This document shows, in pieces, positions 1 to 7,263 of a DNA stretch of 64,000 bases; the first letter of the stretch is position 1, and each line of letters begins with the position of its first letter. Source of the stretch: an uncultured Alphaproteobacteria bacterium (GTDB lineage: Bacteria > Pseudomonadota > Alphaproteobacteria > Caulobacterales > Caulobacteraceae); the NCBI GenBank assembly GCA_903822175.1, contig CAIJOB010000019.1:46882-110881 (forward strand), read 5' to 3'. Both the position numbers and the translations under genes were made by a program. Under the pieces are notes generated by a model. It made no database searches. It had not been told where the DNA came from and saw only the letters and a list, made by a program, of their open reading frames with translations.

Positions 1-183
1 CGCTACCATGACGAGGTCCAGGACCAGGGCGGCGGCGCCACCCTGCTGCGCCTCTCCGAAAAGCGCCTGCGCAACAAGGAAGTGAAGAAGGCGCTGGGCA
101 AGCTCACCGCCCGCGCGGCGAACGTCGCCGTCCTCTGGAACGAAGACGAAAGCCAGATCATCCGGGTGCTGGAAGCGGCCTAG
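1..183 (+). CDS. C-terminal fragment of an unrecognised protein
   Basis: The window opens inside a reading frame that runs from base 1 to a TAG stop at 181-183, giving the last 60 residues. The segment is charged and lysine/arginine rich in the middle (LRNKEVKKALGKL), then has a hydrophobic stretch and a final IIRVLEAA. I do not recognise the family and assign no function. Its stop shares the tetranucleotide CTAG with the stop of the convergent DUF6285 gene, which supports this being the real end of a gene. Confidence 0.6.
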   Translation, partial: RYHDEVQDQGGGATLLRLSEKRLRNKEVKKALGKLTARAANVAVLWNEDESQIIRVLEAA

Positions 184-548
184 GCGCCGCCGGCGAGCCC
201 TTCGTGCCGATAGTTCGGCTGGTCGATGGCGAGCTGGTCGAGCACGTTGGCTTTCAGCGTCTCGATCAGGCCCGGCGTCGCCGCATCCAGGGTCCCCGCC
301 CGCAGCTTCTCACAGAGTTCGCTGTTGAGGTCGGCGTACTCGCCCTGGTGATCCAGGAGCACGATGAACCGCTCGGTGGCGGCGGCTTCGGCGGCAGGGC
401 CGAGCTGCTGCTGCCGGGCGACCACGCCCAGCATGTTGGCCGCCACGCGGGCCAGGAAGGCGTTGCGGGGGTCGAGCCCCGGCCGCACCTCGTCGATCCA
501 GCGGGCCACCGCCTCAGTCAGTTCTTCGGCGCGCGGATGGGTGATCAA
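180..548 (-). CDS. DUF6285 domain-containing protein
   Basis: A 122-residue soluble protein, starting ITHPRAEELTEAVARWIDEV after a TTG initiator. It resembles the small DUF6285 family, which is usually encoded beside ACAD10/11-type phosphotransferases and acyl-CoA dehydrogenases; its biochemical role is not established. The TTG start overlaps the TGA stop of the upstream phosphotransferase gene (TTGA), pointing to translational coupling. The frame stays open further upstream, but a longer product would lie deep inside the phosphotransferase gene, so the coupled start is preferred. It probably assists the kinase-like partner. Confidence 0.7.
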   Translation of the reverse strand: MITHPRAEELTEAVARWIDEVRPGLDPRNAFLARVAANMLGVVARQQQLGPAAEAAATERFIVLLDHQGEYADLNSELCEKLRAGTLDAATPGLIETLKANVLDQLAIDQPNYRHEGLAGGA

Positions 549-1543
549 AGCCCCGCCTCCAGCAGATAGACGAGGTCGACCTCGGTCTCCGAGACCCGGC
601 GGCCGATCATCGGGCGTTCCACCGAGGCTTCGACCCCACCGGCCCAGCTCTGGTACATCATCAGGCACATGACGCCCCACTTGAGCGAGCCCAGCGCCTG
701 CCAGGCGCGCACCCGGCTCAGGGACACCGGCGCGCCGCCCGCCGCCTCGTAGCCTGCCAGCAGGTCTGCGTAGTCGCCGAAGCCGCCCACCGGCCTGTCC
801 GGCCGCCCGAACCGCCAGCTGTTGACGCAGATCCAGCCTAGGTCCTCGGCCGGGTCGCCGACGTGCGACAGCTCCCAGTCGAGCACCGCGGCGACACCGA
901 TCTCCGGGTCGATCATCAGATTGCCATTGCGGAAGTCGCCGTGCAGCAGGGTCAGCGGGGCTGGCTCCGGCGCATGCTTCTTCAGGTGCTGGAAGGCCAG
1001 CTCCAGCACCGGCCGCTCGGCGCCCGAGCCGCGGTAGATCTCCTCATAGCGCGCCAGCTCGCCCAGGAAGTCGGCGCTCTTCAGCCCCGCGGCCTGCGGC
1101 GGCGGCGTCGCGTGGATCTGCGCCAGGATTTCCCCGCACTGGCGCGCCAGCTTCGGCCGCACGGCCTCGAACCTGGGGTCCGAAACGATCTTCCGTCCGA
1201 GCGTCTCGCCGGAGACCCGCGCCGTCACGTGGGCCTCACCCAGCCCGTCTTCGTCATCGCACAGATGCACCAGCGGGGCCGCCGGCGCGCCCTTGGCCCG
1301 CACCGCCGCGATCAAGGCCGCCTCCGCCGTCAGGCTGACCGAGCGCGCGGTATCCGGATCGAAGGGCGCCGAGCGGCGGCGCAGGATCAGATCCTGGCGC
1401 ACGCCTTTCAGCGTTTCCACCGCGAACGCCCAGGTCTCCATGCTCGCGCCGCCCGACAGGCGCTCGGCCGACGCCAGCACGGCGTCCTCGCCGCCCAGGC
1501 GCTGGGCGAGCTTCGGCAAGGCGGCAAGCACGTCGACCGTCAT
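545..1543 (-). CDS. Phosphotransferase family protein (APH/ACAD10-11 kinase-like)
   Basis: A 332-residue cytoplasmic protein of the aminoglycoside phosphotransferase/choline kinase fold. The catalytic loop HGDFRNGN is at about residues 201-208 and the metal-binding LDWE at about 221-224. In mammals this domain is fused to an acyl-CoA dehydrogenase as ACAD10/11, which degrades 4-hydroxy acids by phosphorylating the hydroxyl group. Here the kinase-like gene is divergent from an ACAD11-type dehydrogenase and followed by DUF6285. By inference it acts on a hydroxyacyl-CoA or related lipid intermediate, not on an antibiotic. The ATG at 1541-1543 is the only sensible start. Confidence 0.85.
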   Translation of the reverse strand: MTVDVLAALPKLAQRLGGEDAVLASAERLSGGASMETWAFAVETLKGVRQDLILRRRSAPFDPDTARSVSLTAEAALIAAVRAKGAPAAPLVHLCDDEDGLGEAHVTARVSGETLGRKIVSDPRFEAVRPKLARQCGEILAQIHATPPPQAAGLKSADFLGELARYEEIYRGSGAERPVLELAFQHLKKHAPEPAPLTLLHGDFRNGNLMIDPEIGVAAVLDWELSHVGDPAEDLGWICVNSWRFGRPDRPVGGFGDYADLLAGYEAAGGAPVSLSRVRAWQALGSLKWGVMCLMMYQSWAGGVEASVERPMIGRRVSETEVDLVYLLEAGL

Positions 1544-1686
1544 GTGAGCCCCAAACTCATGACCCTGGGGAACCCCTCATCTGTGAAATTTATCCGATCA
1601 GGCGGGTGTTCCGGCGGCTTGTAAATGGCCGCGATGCACTAAGCTCGCCGCAAAGGACATCAGAGCCACAAGTAGGAAACGCCGCC

Positions 1687-3030
1687 ATGGACTTCGATCT
1701 GCCCGCCGACCTCGTCGCCTACCTGGCCGAACTCGACGCCTTCATCGAGGCCAAGATCAAGCCGCTGCAGGCGCAGGACGACAACGAGCGCTTCTTCGAT
1801 CACCGCCGCGAGCACGCGCGCACCGACTGGGACAACAACGGCCTGCCGCGCAAGGAGTGGGAGGAGCTGCTGGCCAAGGCCCGCAAGCTCGCCGATGACG
1901 CCGGCCACCTGCGCTACGCCTGGCCGCCGGAGATGGGCGGCAAGGGCGGCACCCAGCTCGCCATGGCGGTGATCCGCGAGCATCTCGCGGCCAAGGGCCT
2001 GGGCCTGTTCAACGACCTGCAGACCGAGCATTCGATCGTCGGCAACAACCCCTTCATCCTGATGTTCAAGGAGTTCGCCACCAACGCCCAGTACGAGCGC
2101 GACGGCGAAAAGCTGCTGGGCGGCAAGATGCGCACGGGCTTTGGCCTCACCGAGCCGAACCACGGCTCCGACGCCACCTTCATGGAGACCACCGGGACCC
2201 GTCACGAGAAGGACGGCCAGCCGGGCTGGCTGATCCAGGGCGAAAAGATGTGGACGACGGGCATGCACGTGGCGACCCACGTGATGGTTTTCGCCCGCAC
2301 CTCCGGCAAGGACGGCGACGCCACCGGCATCACCTGCTTCATCGTCCCGGCCGACACGCCCGGCGTGAAGATCGAAGAATATATGTGGACCTTCAACATG
2401 CCGACGGACCACCCGCGGGTGAGCTTCACCAACGTGTGGATTCCGGAGGACAGCTACTGGGGCCAGATCGACCGGGGGCTGGGCCTGGGCCAAAGCTTCG
2501 TGCACCAGAACCGCATCCGCCAAGCGGCCTCGAGCCTCGGCGCGGCGCAGTTCTGCGTCGACGAGAGCGTGAAATACGCCCGCGAACGCAAGCCGTTCGG
2601 CAAGGCGCTGGCCGAGAACCAGGCCATCCAGTGGCCGCTGGTGGAGCTGCAGACCCAGTGCGAGATGCTGCGCCTGCTGATCCGCAAGACCGCCTGGCAG
2701 ATGGACCGGATGGAGCACAAGGAGATCGAGCGGACGATCTCCGACAAGGTCTCCATGTGTAACTATTGGGGCAACCGCCTGGTCTGCGAGGCCGCCGACC
2801 GCGCCATGCAGGTGCACGGCGGCATGGGCTATTCGCGCCACAAGCCCTTCGAGCACATCTACCGCCACCACCGCCGCTATCGGATCACCGAGGGCTCGGA
2901 AGAGATTCAGATCCGCAAGGTCGCGGCCTATCTGTTTGGCTATGCGGGGCCCAAGCGCCGCGAGTTCGAGGCGTTGGGCATCGGGACGCCCAAGGACGAC
3001 TATGTCCAGCCGACGCCTAGCCGGGCCTAA
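1687..3030 (+). CDS. Acyl-CoA dehydrogenase (ACAD11-like)
   Basis: A 447-residue FAD-dependent acyl-CoA dehydrogenase that introduces the alpha-beta double bond into acyl-CoA thioesters. The FAD-contact segment FGLTEPNHGSDATF lies near residue 155, the GEKMWTTG stretch near 185, and the C-terminal core contains VHGGMGYSRHKP and RITEGSEEIQ, all typical of the family. The ATG at 1687 is chosen because MDFDLPADL matches the usual N-terminus; the frame remains open upstream without further homology. It is divergent from the phosphotransferase gene with about 140 bp between them, so they probably share a control region and a pathway. Confidence 0.9.
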   Translation: MDFDLPADLVAYLAELDAFIEAKIKPLQAQDDNERFFDHRREHARTDWDNNGLPRKEWEELLAKARKLADDAGHLRYAWPPEMGGKGGTQLAMAVIREHLAAKGLGLFNDLQTEHSIVGNNPFILMFKEFATNAQYERDGEKLLGGKMRTGFGLTEPNHGSDATFMETTGTRHEKDGQPGWLIQGEKMWTTGMHVATHVMVFARTSGKDGDATGITCFIVPADTPGVKIEEYMWTFNMPTDHPRVSFTNVWIPEDSYWGQIDRGLGLGQSFVHQNRIRQAASSLGAAQFCVDESVKYARERKPFGKALAENQAIQWPLVELQTQCEMLRLLIRKTAWQMDRMEHKEIERTISDKVSMCNYWGNRLVCEAADRAMQVHGGMGYSRHKPFEHIYRHHRRYRITEGSEEIQIRKVAAYLFGYAGPKRREFEALGIGTPKDDYVQPTPSRA

Positions 3031-3040
3031 GGGGGCGGCC

Positions 3041-3382
3041 ATGAGCGCGGACCAGCGGCTGGCGGTTTACGGCTCGCTCGCGCCCGGCAAGTCGAACCAC
3101 CACCAGCTCGCCGGCCTCACCGGCGACTGGCGCCCCGGCATCGTGCGGGGCGAGGTGTTCGAGGAGGGCTGGGGTGCGATCCAGGGCTATCCGGGCCTGC
3201 GGCTGGATCCGGCGGGCCGTGAGATCGCTGTGCAGGTCTTCGCCTCGCCGGACCTGCCGGACCACTGGGCGCGGCTGGACCGCTTCGAGGGCGCCGAGTA
3301 CCGACGCGTCGTCACCACGGTGATCTGCGCGGATGGCCCGGTCGAAGCCAACATCTACACGATCGCCAAGCCGAAACCCTAG
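3041..3382 (+). CDS. Gamma-glutamylcyclotransferase-fold (AIG2/GGCT-like) protein
   Basis: A 113-residue protein beginning MSADQRLAVYGSLAPGKSNH. The YGSLAPG loop is the nucleotide/substrate loop of the GGCT/AIG2 fold, and the later AQVF..DHWARLDRFEGAEYRRV region carries the conserved acidic-tyrosine segment (FEGAEYRR). Members release 5-oxoproline from gamma-glutamyl compounds, but substrate cannot be told from sequence. It starts 10 bp after the dehydrogenase stop and is probably cotranscribed with it. Its stop overlaps the convergent mpl stop at CTAG. Confidence 0.75.
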   Translation: MSADQRLAVYGSLAPGKSNHHQLAGLTGDWRPGIVRGEVFEEGWGAIQGYPGLRLDPAGREIAVQVFASPDLPDHWARLDRFEGAEYRRVVTTVICADGPVEANIYTIAKPKP

Positions 3383-4791
3383 GCCGCCGCGGCGTCGCCG
3401 TAGAGGCGGTCAAAGACCGGCGGCAGGCTGTCGGGCAAGCCCAAGAGCGGGCCGGACGACAGGAGCAGCACGACCTCGTCGCCCCTGAGGTGCGAAAGCG
3501 CGTGGGTCGCCTCCTCCGCTGTCCGCACGCCTTCGACGGCGACGCCGGTGGCGGCGGTGCGGGCCAGGATCTCCTCGAAGCTCGACTGGTGGTGGCTGGC
3601 GGCGCCGTGGGTCGGCGGCGGGACGATCAGCACGCGGGCCGCGCCCTCGAAGACCGTGTCGTACCAGCTAAGCGCGTCGGTGCTGCGCCAGGAGAAGGTG
3701 TGGGGCTCGAAGACCACGGTCAGGGGTCGGTGCGGATAGTGCAGCAGCAGGGCCTCGATGGCCGAACGCGCCTTCTCGTAGGAGGAGCCGAAGCCCTCGA
3801 TCACCGGAACGGCGGAGCGCGTGGTCAGCCGATCGAGGCGGCGGCGGATGCCGGCGAAGCTGGCCACGGCGGGGGCCAGCGCCGCCTCGGTCACTAGTCC
3901 GCGCTCCAACAGATAGGCTGCGACGCCGACGATGTTCTCAATGTTGTGGGCGCCGAGCAGGCTGGTGGTCACCGCGACGCGCCCACCGTCCGGACGCACC
4001 AGGGAAAAGCGGGTGACGTCGCCGTAGACGATGTCGTCGGCCCACCAGCCATCGCACTCGTGCGTGTCGTACCAGACGATGCGGCAGCGGGCCTCGCCGG
4101 CGATGGCGCGGATCGGGGCGCTCTCGCGGGCGACCAGCAGGCCGTCAGCCGGGATCAGCCGCAAGAGCTCGCGGAACGGCGCCTCGTAGTCGGCGAAGGT
4201 CGGGAAAACATTGACGTGGTCGTGGACCAGCGAGGTCAGCAGCACGTCGCGCGGATGATAGAGCACGAACTTCGAGCGCCGGTCGTCGGGGCCGACGATG
4301 TACTCGTCGCCCTCCAGCACCATCTCCGGCGCTGCGCCCCAGTGGCCGGTGTCCGGCAGCGATGGCGAGATCGCCCCGACCATCCAGCCCGCATCCCGGC
4401 CCGATTCGCGCAGCACATGCGCCATCAGGGCCGAGCAGGTGGACTTGCCGAAGGAGCCGGCGACCACCGTGTTGAGCTTCGTCGCAGTCGCCTCGCCGAC
4501 CAGCTCCGGGAACGTCGTGACCTTCACGCCGCGGGCCCGCGCCTCCGCCACCTCCGGATTGGCCTCCCCGCCCAGCTTGGCGCTGGCGCCCAGCACCAGG
4601 ATGTCGAGGTCGGCCGGCAGGTTGGCGGCGTCGAATCGCGCGTGAAATGGGAAGCCCAGACCCGCCACATAGGTCGACATCGGCGGAAAGACGTCCTGGT
4701 CGGAGCCCGACACCTGATGCCCCGCCTCGCGCATCATCAGCGCCGCGGCGCTCATGCCGGCGCCGGCCAGGCCGGTGAAGTGGATGCGCAT
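3379..4791 (-). CDS. mpl: UDP-N-acetylmuramate:L-Ala-gamma-D-Glu-meso-DAP ligase (Mpl)
   Basis: A 470-residue Mur-ligase family enzyme that reattaches the recycled murein tripeptide to UDP-MurNAc in the cytoplasm, saving peptidoglycan precursors. The N-terminal HFTGLAGAGMSAAALMM glycine-rich segment binds the UDP sugar. The central ATPase has the P-loop GSFGKST near residue 112, then the EGDEY acidic motif and HDHVNVFPT. EGDEY and RSKFVLYHPRD are the usual Mpl signature rather than MurC. The common P-loop form is GTHGKTT, so GSFGKST is a mild variant. A CtrA box lies about 120 bp upstream. Confidence 0.82.
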   Translation of the reverse strand: MRIHFTGLAGAGMSAAALMMREAGHQVSGSDQDVFPPMSTYVAGLGFPFHARFDAANLPADLDILVLGASAKLGGEANPEVAEARARGVKVTTFPELVGEATATKLNTVVAGSFGKSTCSALMAHVLRESGRDAGWMVGAISPSLPDTGHWGAAPEMVLEGDEYIVGPDDRRSKFVLYHPRDVLLTSLVHDHVNVFPTFADYEAPFRELLRLIPADGLLVARESAPIRAIAGEARCRIVWYDTHECDGWWADDIVYGDVTRFSLVRPDGGRVAVTTSLLGAHNIENIVGVAAYLLERGLVTEAALAPAVASFAGIRRRLDRLTTRSAVPVIEGFGSSYEKARSAIEALLLHYPHRPLTVVFEPHTFSWRSTDALSWYDTVFEGAARVLIVPPPTHGAASHHQSSFEEILARTAATGVAVEGVRTAEEATHALSHLRGDEVVLLLSSGPLLGLPDSLPPVFDRLYGDAAAA

Positions 4792-4912
4792 CGCGCGGCG
4801 ATTCCTTTCGACTCAGGCGCCCCGCCCTAACGGCTAGCCGATCCCACGCGACGCTCCAATCGGCGCAAATCGTTAGGGGCCGTTACGGAGTCCTGACTCA
4901 TGGCCCGGGCTG

Positions 4913-4928
4913 TTAACCCTGACTTAAC
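4913..4928 (+). promoter_or_regulatory. Perfect CtrA-binding box (TTAA-N7-TTAAC)
   Basis: TTAACCCTGACTTAAC matches exactly the TTAA-N7-TTAA consensus of the Caulobacterales cell-cycle regulator CtrA. It lies between mpl and tRNA-Asn, 120 bp upstream of mpl and 22 bp before a hairpin/linker/terminator unit on the plus strand. In CtrA-activated promoters the box overlaps the -35 region, which would place transcription start near 4950. An outer inverted pair GACTCA (4895-4900) and TGAGTC (4933-4938) brackets it. Confidence 0.7.
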
Positions 4929-4950
4929 TACGTGAGTCCAACCTGCGAGC

Positions 4951-5017
4951 GTCTTCTCTGAAGACACCCCACCATCACCGACTTTAATAGCCCGGCGCTC
5001 GCGCCGGGCTCTTTTTT
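4951..5017 (+). ncRNA. Candidate small RNA downstream of the CtrA box
   Basis: This intergenic stretch has the layout of a bacterial small RNA: a 5' hairpin (GTCTTC 4951-4956, loop TCT, GAAGAC 4960-4965), an unpaired C-rich linker (4966-4988, ACCCCACCATCACC...), and an intrinsic terminator (4989-5017). A perfect CtrA box sits 22 bp upstream, the right distance for a CtrA-driven start near 4950. No open frame with a ribosome site is present. The C-rich linker could pair with Shine-Dalgarno sequences, which is inference only. The exact 5' end is unknown. The remainder of 4792-5099 holds nothing else I recognise. Confidence 0.5.
4989..5017 (+). terminator. Rho-independent terminator, plus strand
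   Basis: AGCCCGGCGC pairs with GCGCCGGGCT across a minimal loop and is followed by CTTTTTT at 5011-5017. The T tract is on the plus strand only, so it ends a rightward transcript. mpl runs leftward and begins at 4791, so this cannot be its terminator. The only upstream rightward unit is the proposed small RNA. Confidence 0.85.
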
Positions 5018-5099
5018 CGAGTGCGCCGGTCGGTCGCGCCGACCCGGCTTGCAAGGCGGCGCACTGTAACTTATACCCCGCCGCTCTCGACGGCCCTGA

Positions 5100-5175
5100 T
5101 CCCGGATAGCTCAGTTGGTAGAGCAGTCGGCTGTTAACCGACTTGTCGCAGGTTCGAGTCCTGCTCCGGGAGCCA
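5100..5175 (+). tRNA. tRNA-Asn (anticodon GTT)
   Basis: A complete cloverleaf. The acceptor stem TCCCGGA (5100-5106) pairs with TCCGGGA (5165-5171), the discriminator is G, and the CCA end is encoded (5173-5175). The D-arm region TAGCTCAGTTGGTAGAGCA and T-arm GCAGGTTCGAGTCCTGC are canonical. The anticodon loop CTGTTAA gives GTT, reading the asparagine codons AAC and AAT. It lies 82 bp downstream of the terminator of the proposed small RNA. Confidence 0.98.
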
Positions 5176-5318
5176 TCGTCCCCCGCCGCTGATCGCGGCG
5201 TCCTTGGCCCCTCCTCCAGAAATTCTCATCGCCGCTGAAGAACCTTTGGATTTCAATTCCTATCGTTTGAGTAGGAAATAAGGCGCGACGGTTCGGGGTT
5301 CGAACCTGGAGGCGCGCC

Positions 5319-5843
5319 ATGGTTCTTCGACGTCCGCTCCGCGGGCTTGGCTTCATCGTCCTGGCGGCCCTCGCCTTGGGGGGTGAGGCGGTGCGAGCGC
5401 AGCCGGCCGCGCCCGCTGGCGGCGAAACGGTGACCTGGACGGCGCCGGAACCCGGCGGTGACAGCGTCAAGCCCGGCGGCCGAGCCCTCCTCACGCTGCG
5501 CGGGACCGTGCGCCCCGGCTGGCACGTCTATGGCCTCAACCAGGCGCCGACCGGACCGACGCCGCTGCGGGTGGCGGTGGAGGCCAACGAGACCGCGCGC
5601 GCAGACGGGGCGCCGAAGGGCAGCCCGCCGGTCAAGGAACACAGCCGCGCGTTCGACGCCGACACGGAGTTCTACGCCACCGCCTTCACGGTCACCGCGC
5701 CGGTGCGCATCGCAGCCCACGCCGCCGCCGGCCGCCAGCAGGTTCCGGTCAGCGTCCAGTTCCAGACCTGCAACGGCGATATCTGCCAGCCGCCGAAGAC
5801 GGTGCGCGTCCTGGCCGCCGTGAACATCAAGGCGGGTGGCTAA
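5319..5843 (+). CDS. Exported DsbD N-terminal-domain-like protein
   Basis: A 174-residue protein with a signal peptide (about residues 1-28, ending VRAQ) and a single immunoglobulin-like domain resembling the periplasmic alpha domain of DsbD. Shared features are PGWHVYGLNQ near residue 67, FYATAFTV, and VPVSVQFQTCNGDICQPP near the end with two cysteines spaced C-x4-C. DsbD-alpha passes electrons to periplasmic thioredoxin-fold proteins. The transmembrane and C-terminal thioredoxin domains of DsbD are missing. GGAGG is 6 bp before the ATG. It leads a three-gene operon with a c-type haem protein and a TlpA-like protein. Confidence 0.75.
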   Translation: MVLRRPLRGLGFIVLAALALGGEAVRAQPAAPAGGETVTWTAPEPGGDSVKPGGRALLTLRGTVRPGWHVYGLNQAPTGPTPLRVAVEANETARADGAPKGSPPVKEHSRAFDADTEFYATAFTVTAPVRIAAHAAAGRQQVPVSVQFQTCNGDICQPPKTVRVLAAVNIKAGG

Positions 5844-5847
5844 GGCC

Positions 5848-7260
5848 ATGTGGCGGTTGGCCATTCCTGCTGTCCTGCTGGGCGCGATCATCGCGGTCGC
5901 CGGCTATTTCGGTGCGCCAGCGCGGGCGCAGATCGCCGTGCAGAACCAGGGCTATGTGCCGTTCAGCGAAGCGCCGATCTACTACCGCAGCGCCCCGCTC
6001 AGCGATCCGGTGGCGGTGCTGCAGCAGCAAATCGAGGCGGGCAAGGTCAAGCTGACCTACGAGCCCGCGCACGGTTATCTGAAGTCGGTGCTGAGCCTGC
6101 TGAAGGTGCCGGAAAGCTCGCAGACGCTGGTGTTCTCGAAGACCAGTTTCCAGTCCTCGAAAATCTCTCCGGAGCACCCGCGCGCGCTCTATTACAACGA
6201 CGACGTCTACGTGGGGGCCGTCCACGACGGCAAGGCGATCGAGGTCATCTCCTTCGATCCGAAACAGGGCGCGATCTTCTATCTCCTCGATGAGCCGAAG
6301 GCCGATCAGCCGGCCATCCAGCGCGCCGAGTTGGACTGCACCCAGTGCCATATCGCGGCGGGAACGCGCGGCGTGCCAGGCGTGCTGCTGCGCTCGGTGT
6401 TTTCCACGACCTCCGGCGTGCCGTCCTCGCGGCTGCCCTCGTTCATCACCGACCAGAAGAGCGCCTGGAAGGACCGCTGGGGCGGCTGGTATCTGACCGG
6501 CGGCCAGGGCCCGGCGTCGATGGCTAATGTCGCGCTGGTCGGGGCCGCGCCCACCTCTGAGGCCGCCGCCAAGCTGGCGCCGGAGCTGGCCCCGATCCCG
6601 TCGTTCGACGCGCAGGCCTATCTGACCCGGGGCAGCGACCCGGTCGCCCTGCTGGTGCTGGCGCACCAGACGCAGATGCACAACCTGATCACTCTGACCA
6701 ACTACCAGACCCGCCTGGCGCTCTATGCGCTTGGCAAAGGCTCTGGCGGTGATGTGGCCGCGCCCAGCCTTGAGGCCCTGCCGGAGGCGGCGCGGGCGCA
6801 GATCGAGCGGCCGGCGGAACAGTTGCTCCGCTACATGCTGTTCGTGGGCGAGACGCCCCTGGGCGGCCAGGACGCGCGCAAGGCAGTCGCCGCCTCGGCC
6901 TATGCGCGGGAGTTCGCGGCGCGCGGGCCCTACGACGCCAAGCGCCGCTCGCTGCGCGACTTCGACCTGCACGACCGCATCTTCCGCTACCCCTGCAGCT
7001 ACCTGATCTACTCCCAGGCGTTTGACGCCCTGCCCGAGCCGGCCAAGGGCTACGTCCTTCACCGCCTGCTGCAGGTGCTGACGGGCCAGGACCAGAGCCC
7101 CGATTTCGCCGGCCTGTCGCCCACCGACCGCGCGGCGATCCTGTCGATCCTCATCGCGACCAAGCCCGGCCTGCCGGCCGAATGGCGCGGCTACGCCCAC
7201 ACCAACCATCTGCGGACCGCGGACCTGCGGCCCACCACAGCTCAACCCAAGGAGGGCTAG
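5848..7260 (+). CDS. Exported mono-haem c-type cytochrome-like protein, family unassigned
   Basis: About 470 residues with an N-terminal signal sequence or anchor (MWRLAIPAVLLGAIIAVAGY, cleavage likely near PARAQ). One haem c attachment motif, CTQCH, lies at about residues 164-168. The following region is Gly/Ser rich (WGGWYLTGGQGPASMANV) and a helical domain with HQTQMHNLITLTNYQTRLALY follows; a Met or His there could be the second haem ligand. I do not recognise a named family. The frame also allows a GTG at 5836 overlapping the previous stop; ATG 5848 is preferred. By context it exchanges electrons with the two thiol proteins beside it. Confidence 0.65.
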   Translation: MWRLAIPAVLLGAIIAVAGYFGAPARAQIAVQNQGYVPFSEAPIYYRSAPLSDPVAVLQQQIEAGKVKLTYEPAHGYLKSVLSLLKVPESSQTLVFSKTSFQSSKISPEHPRALYYNDDVYVGAVHDGKAIEVISFDPKQGAIFYLLDEPKADQPAIQRAELDCTQCHIAAGTRGVPGVLLRSVFSTTSGVPSSRLPSFITDQKSAWKDRWGGWYLTGGQGPASMANVALVGAAPTSEAAAKLAPELAPIPSFDAQAYLTRGSDPVALLVLAHQTQMHNLITLTNYQTRLALYALGKGSGGDVAAPSLEALPEAARAQIERPAEQLLRYMLFVGETPLGGQDARKAVAASAYAREFAARGPYDAKRRSLRDFDLHDRIFRYPCSYLIYSQAFDALPEPAKGYVLHRLLQVLTGQDQSPDFAGLSPTDRAAILSILIATKPGLPAEWRGYAHTNHLRTADLRPTTAQPKEG

Positions 7261-7263
7261 GAC

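Noticed and set aside
545..1543. Aminoglycoside phosphotransferase resistance gene
   Set aside because: Context with an acyl-CoA dehydrogenase and DUF6285 and the ACAD10/11-like sequence point to lipid metabolism.
4989..5017. Terminator as the end of mpl
   Set aside because: mpl is transcribed leftward away from it and the T tract is on the plus strand.
5293..5319. tRNA-like 3' end (GGTTCGAACC followed by GGCGCGCCA) that could mark an old integration site
   Set aside because: The T-loop is one base short, a stem pair is mismatched, the CCA spacing is wrong and no 5' acceptor partner exists; the GGAGG in it serves the DsbD-like gene.
5111..5494. Minus-strand frame whose C-terminus reads APGAGLEPATSRLTADCSTN
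   Set aside because: This is the antisense translation of tRNA-Asn, a well-known false protein; no ribosome site or independent coding signal supports it.
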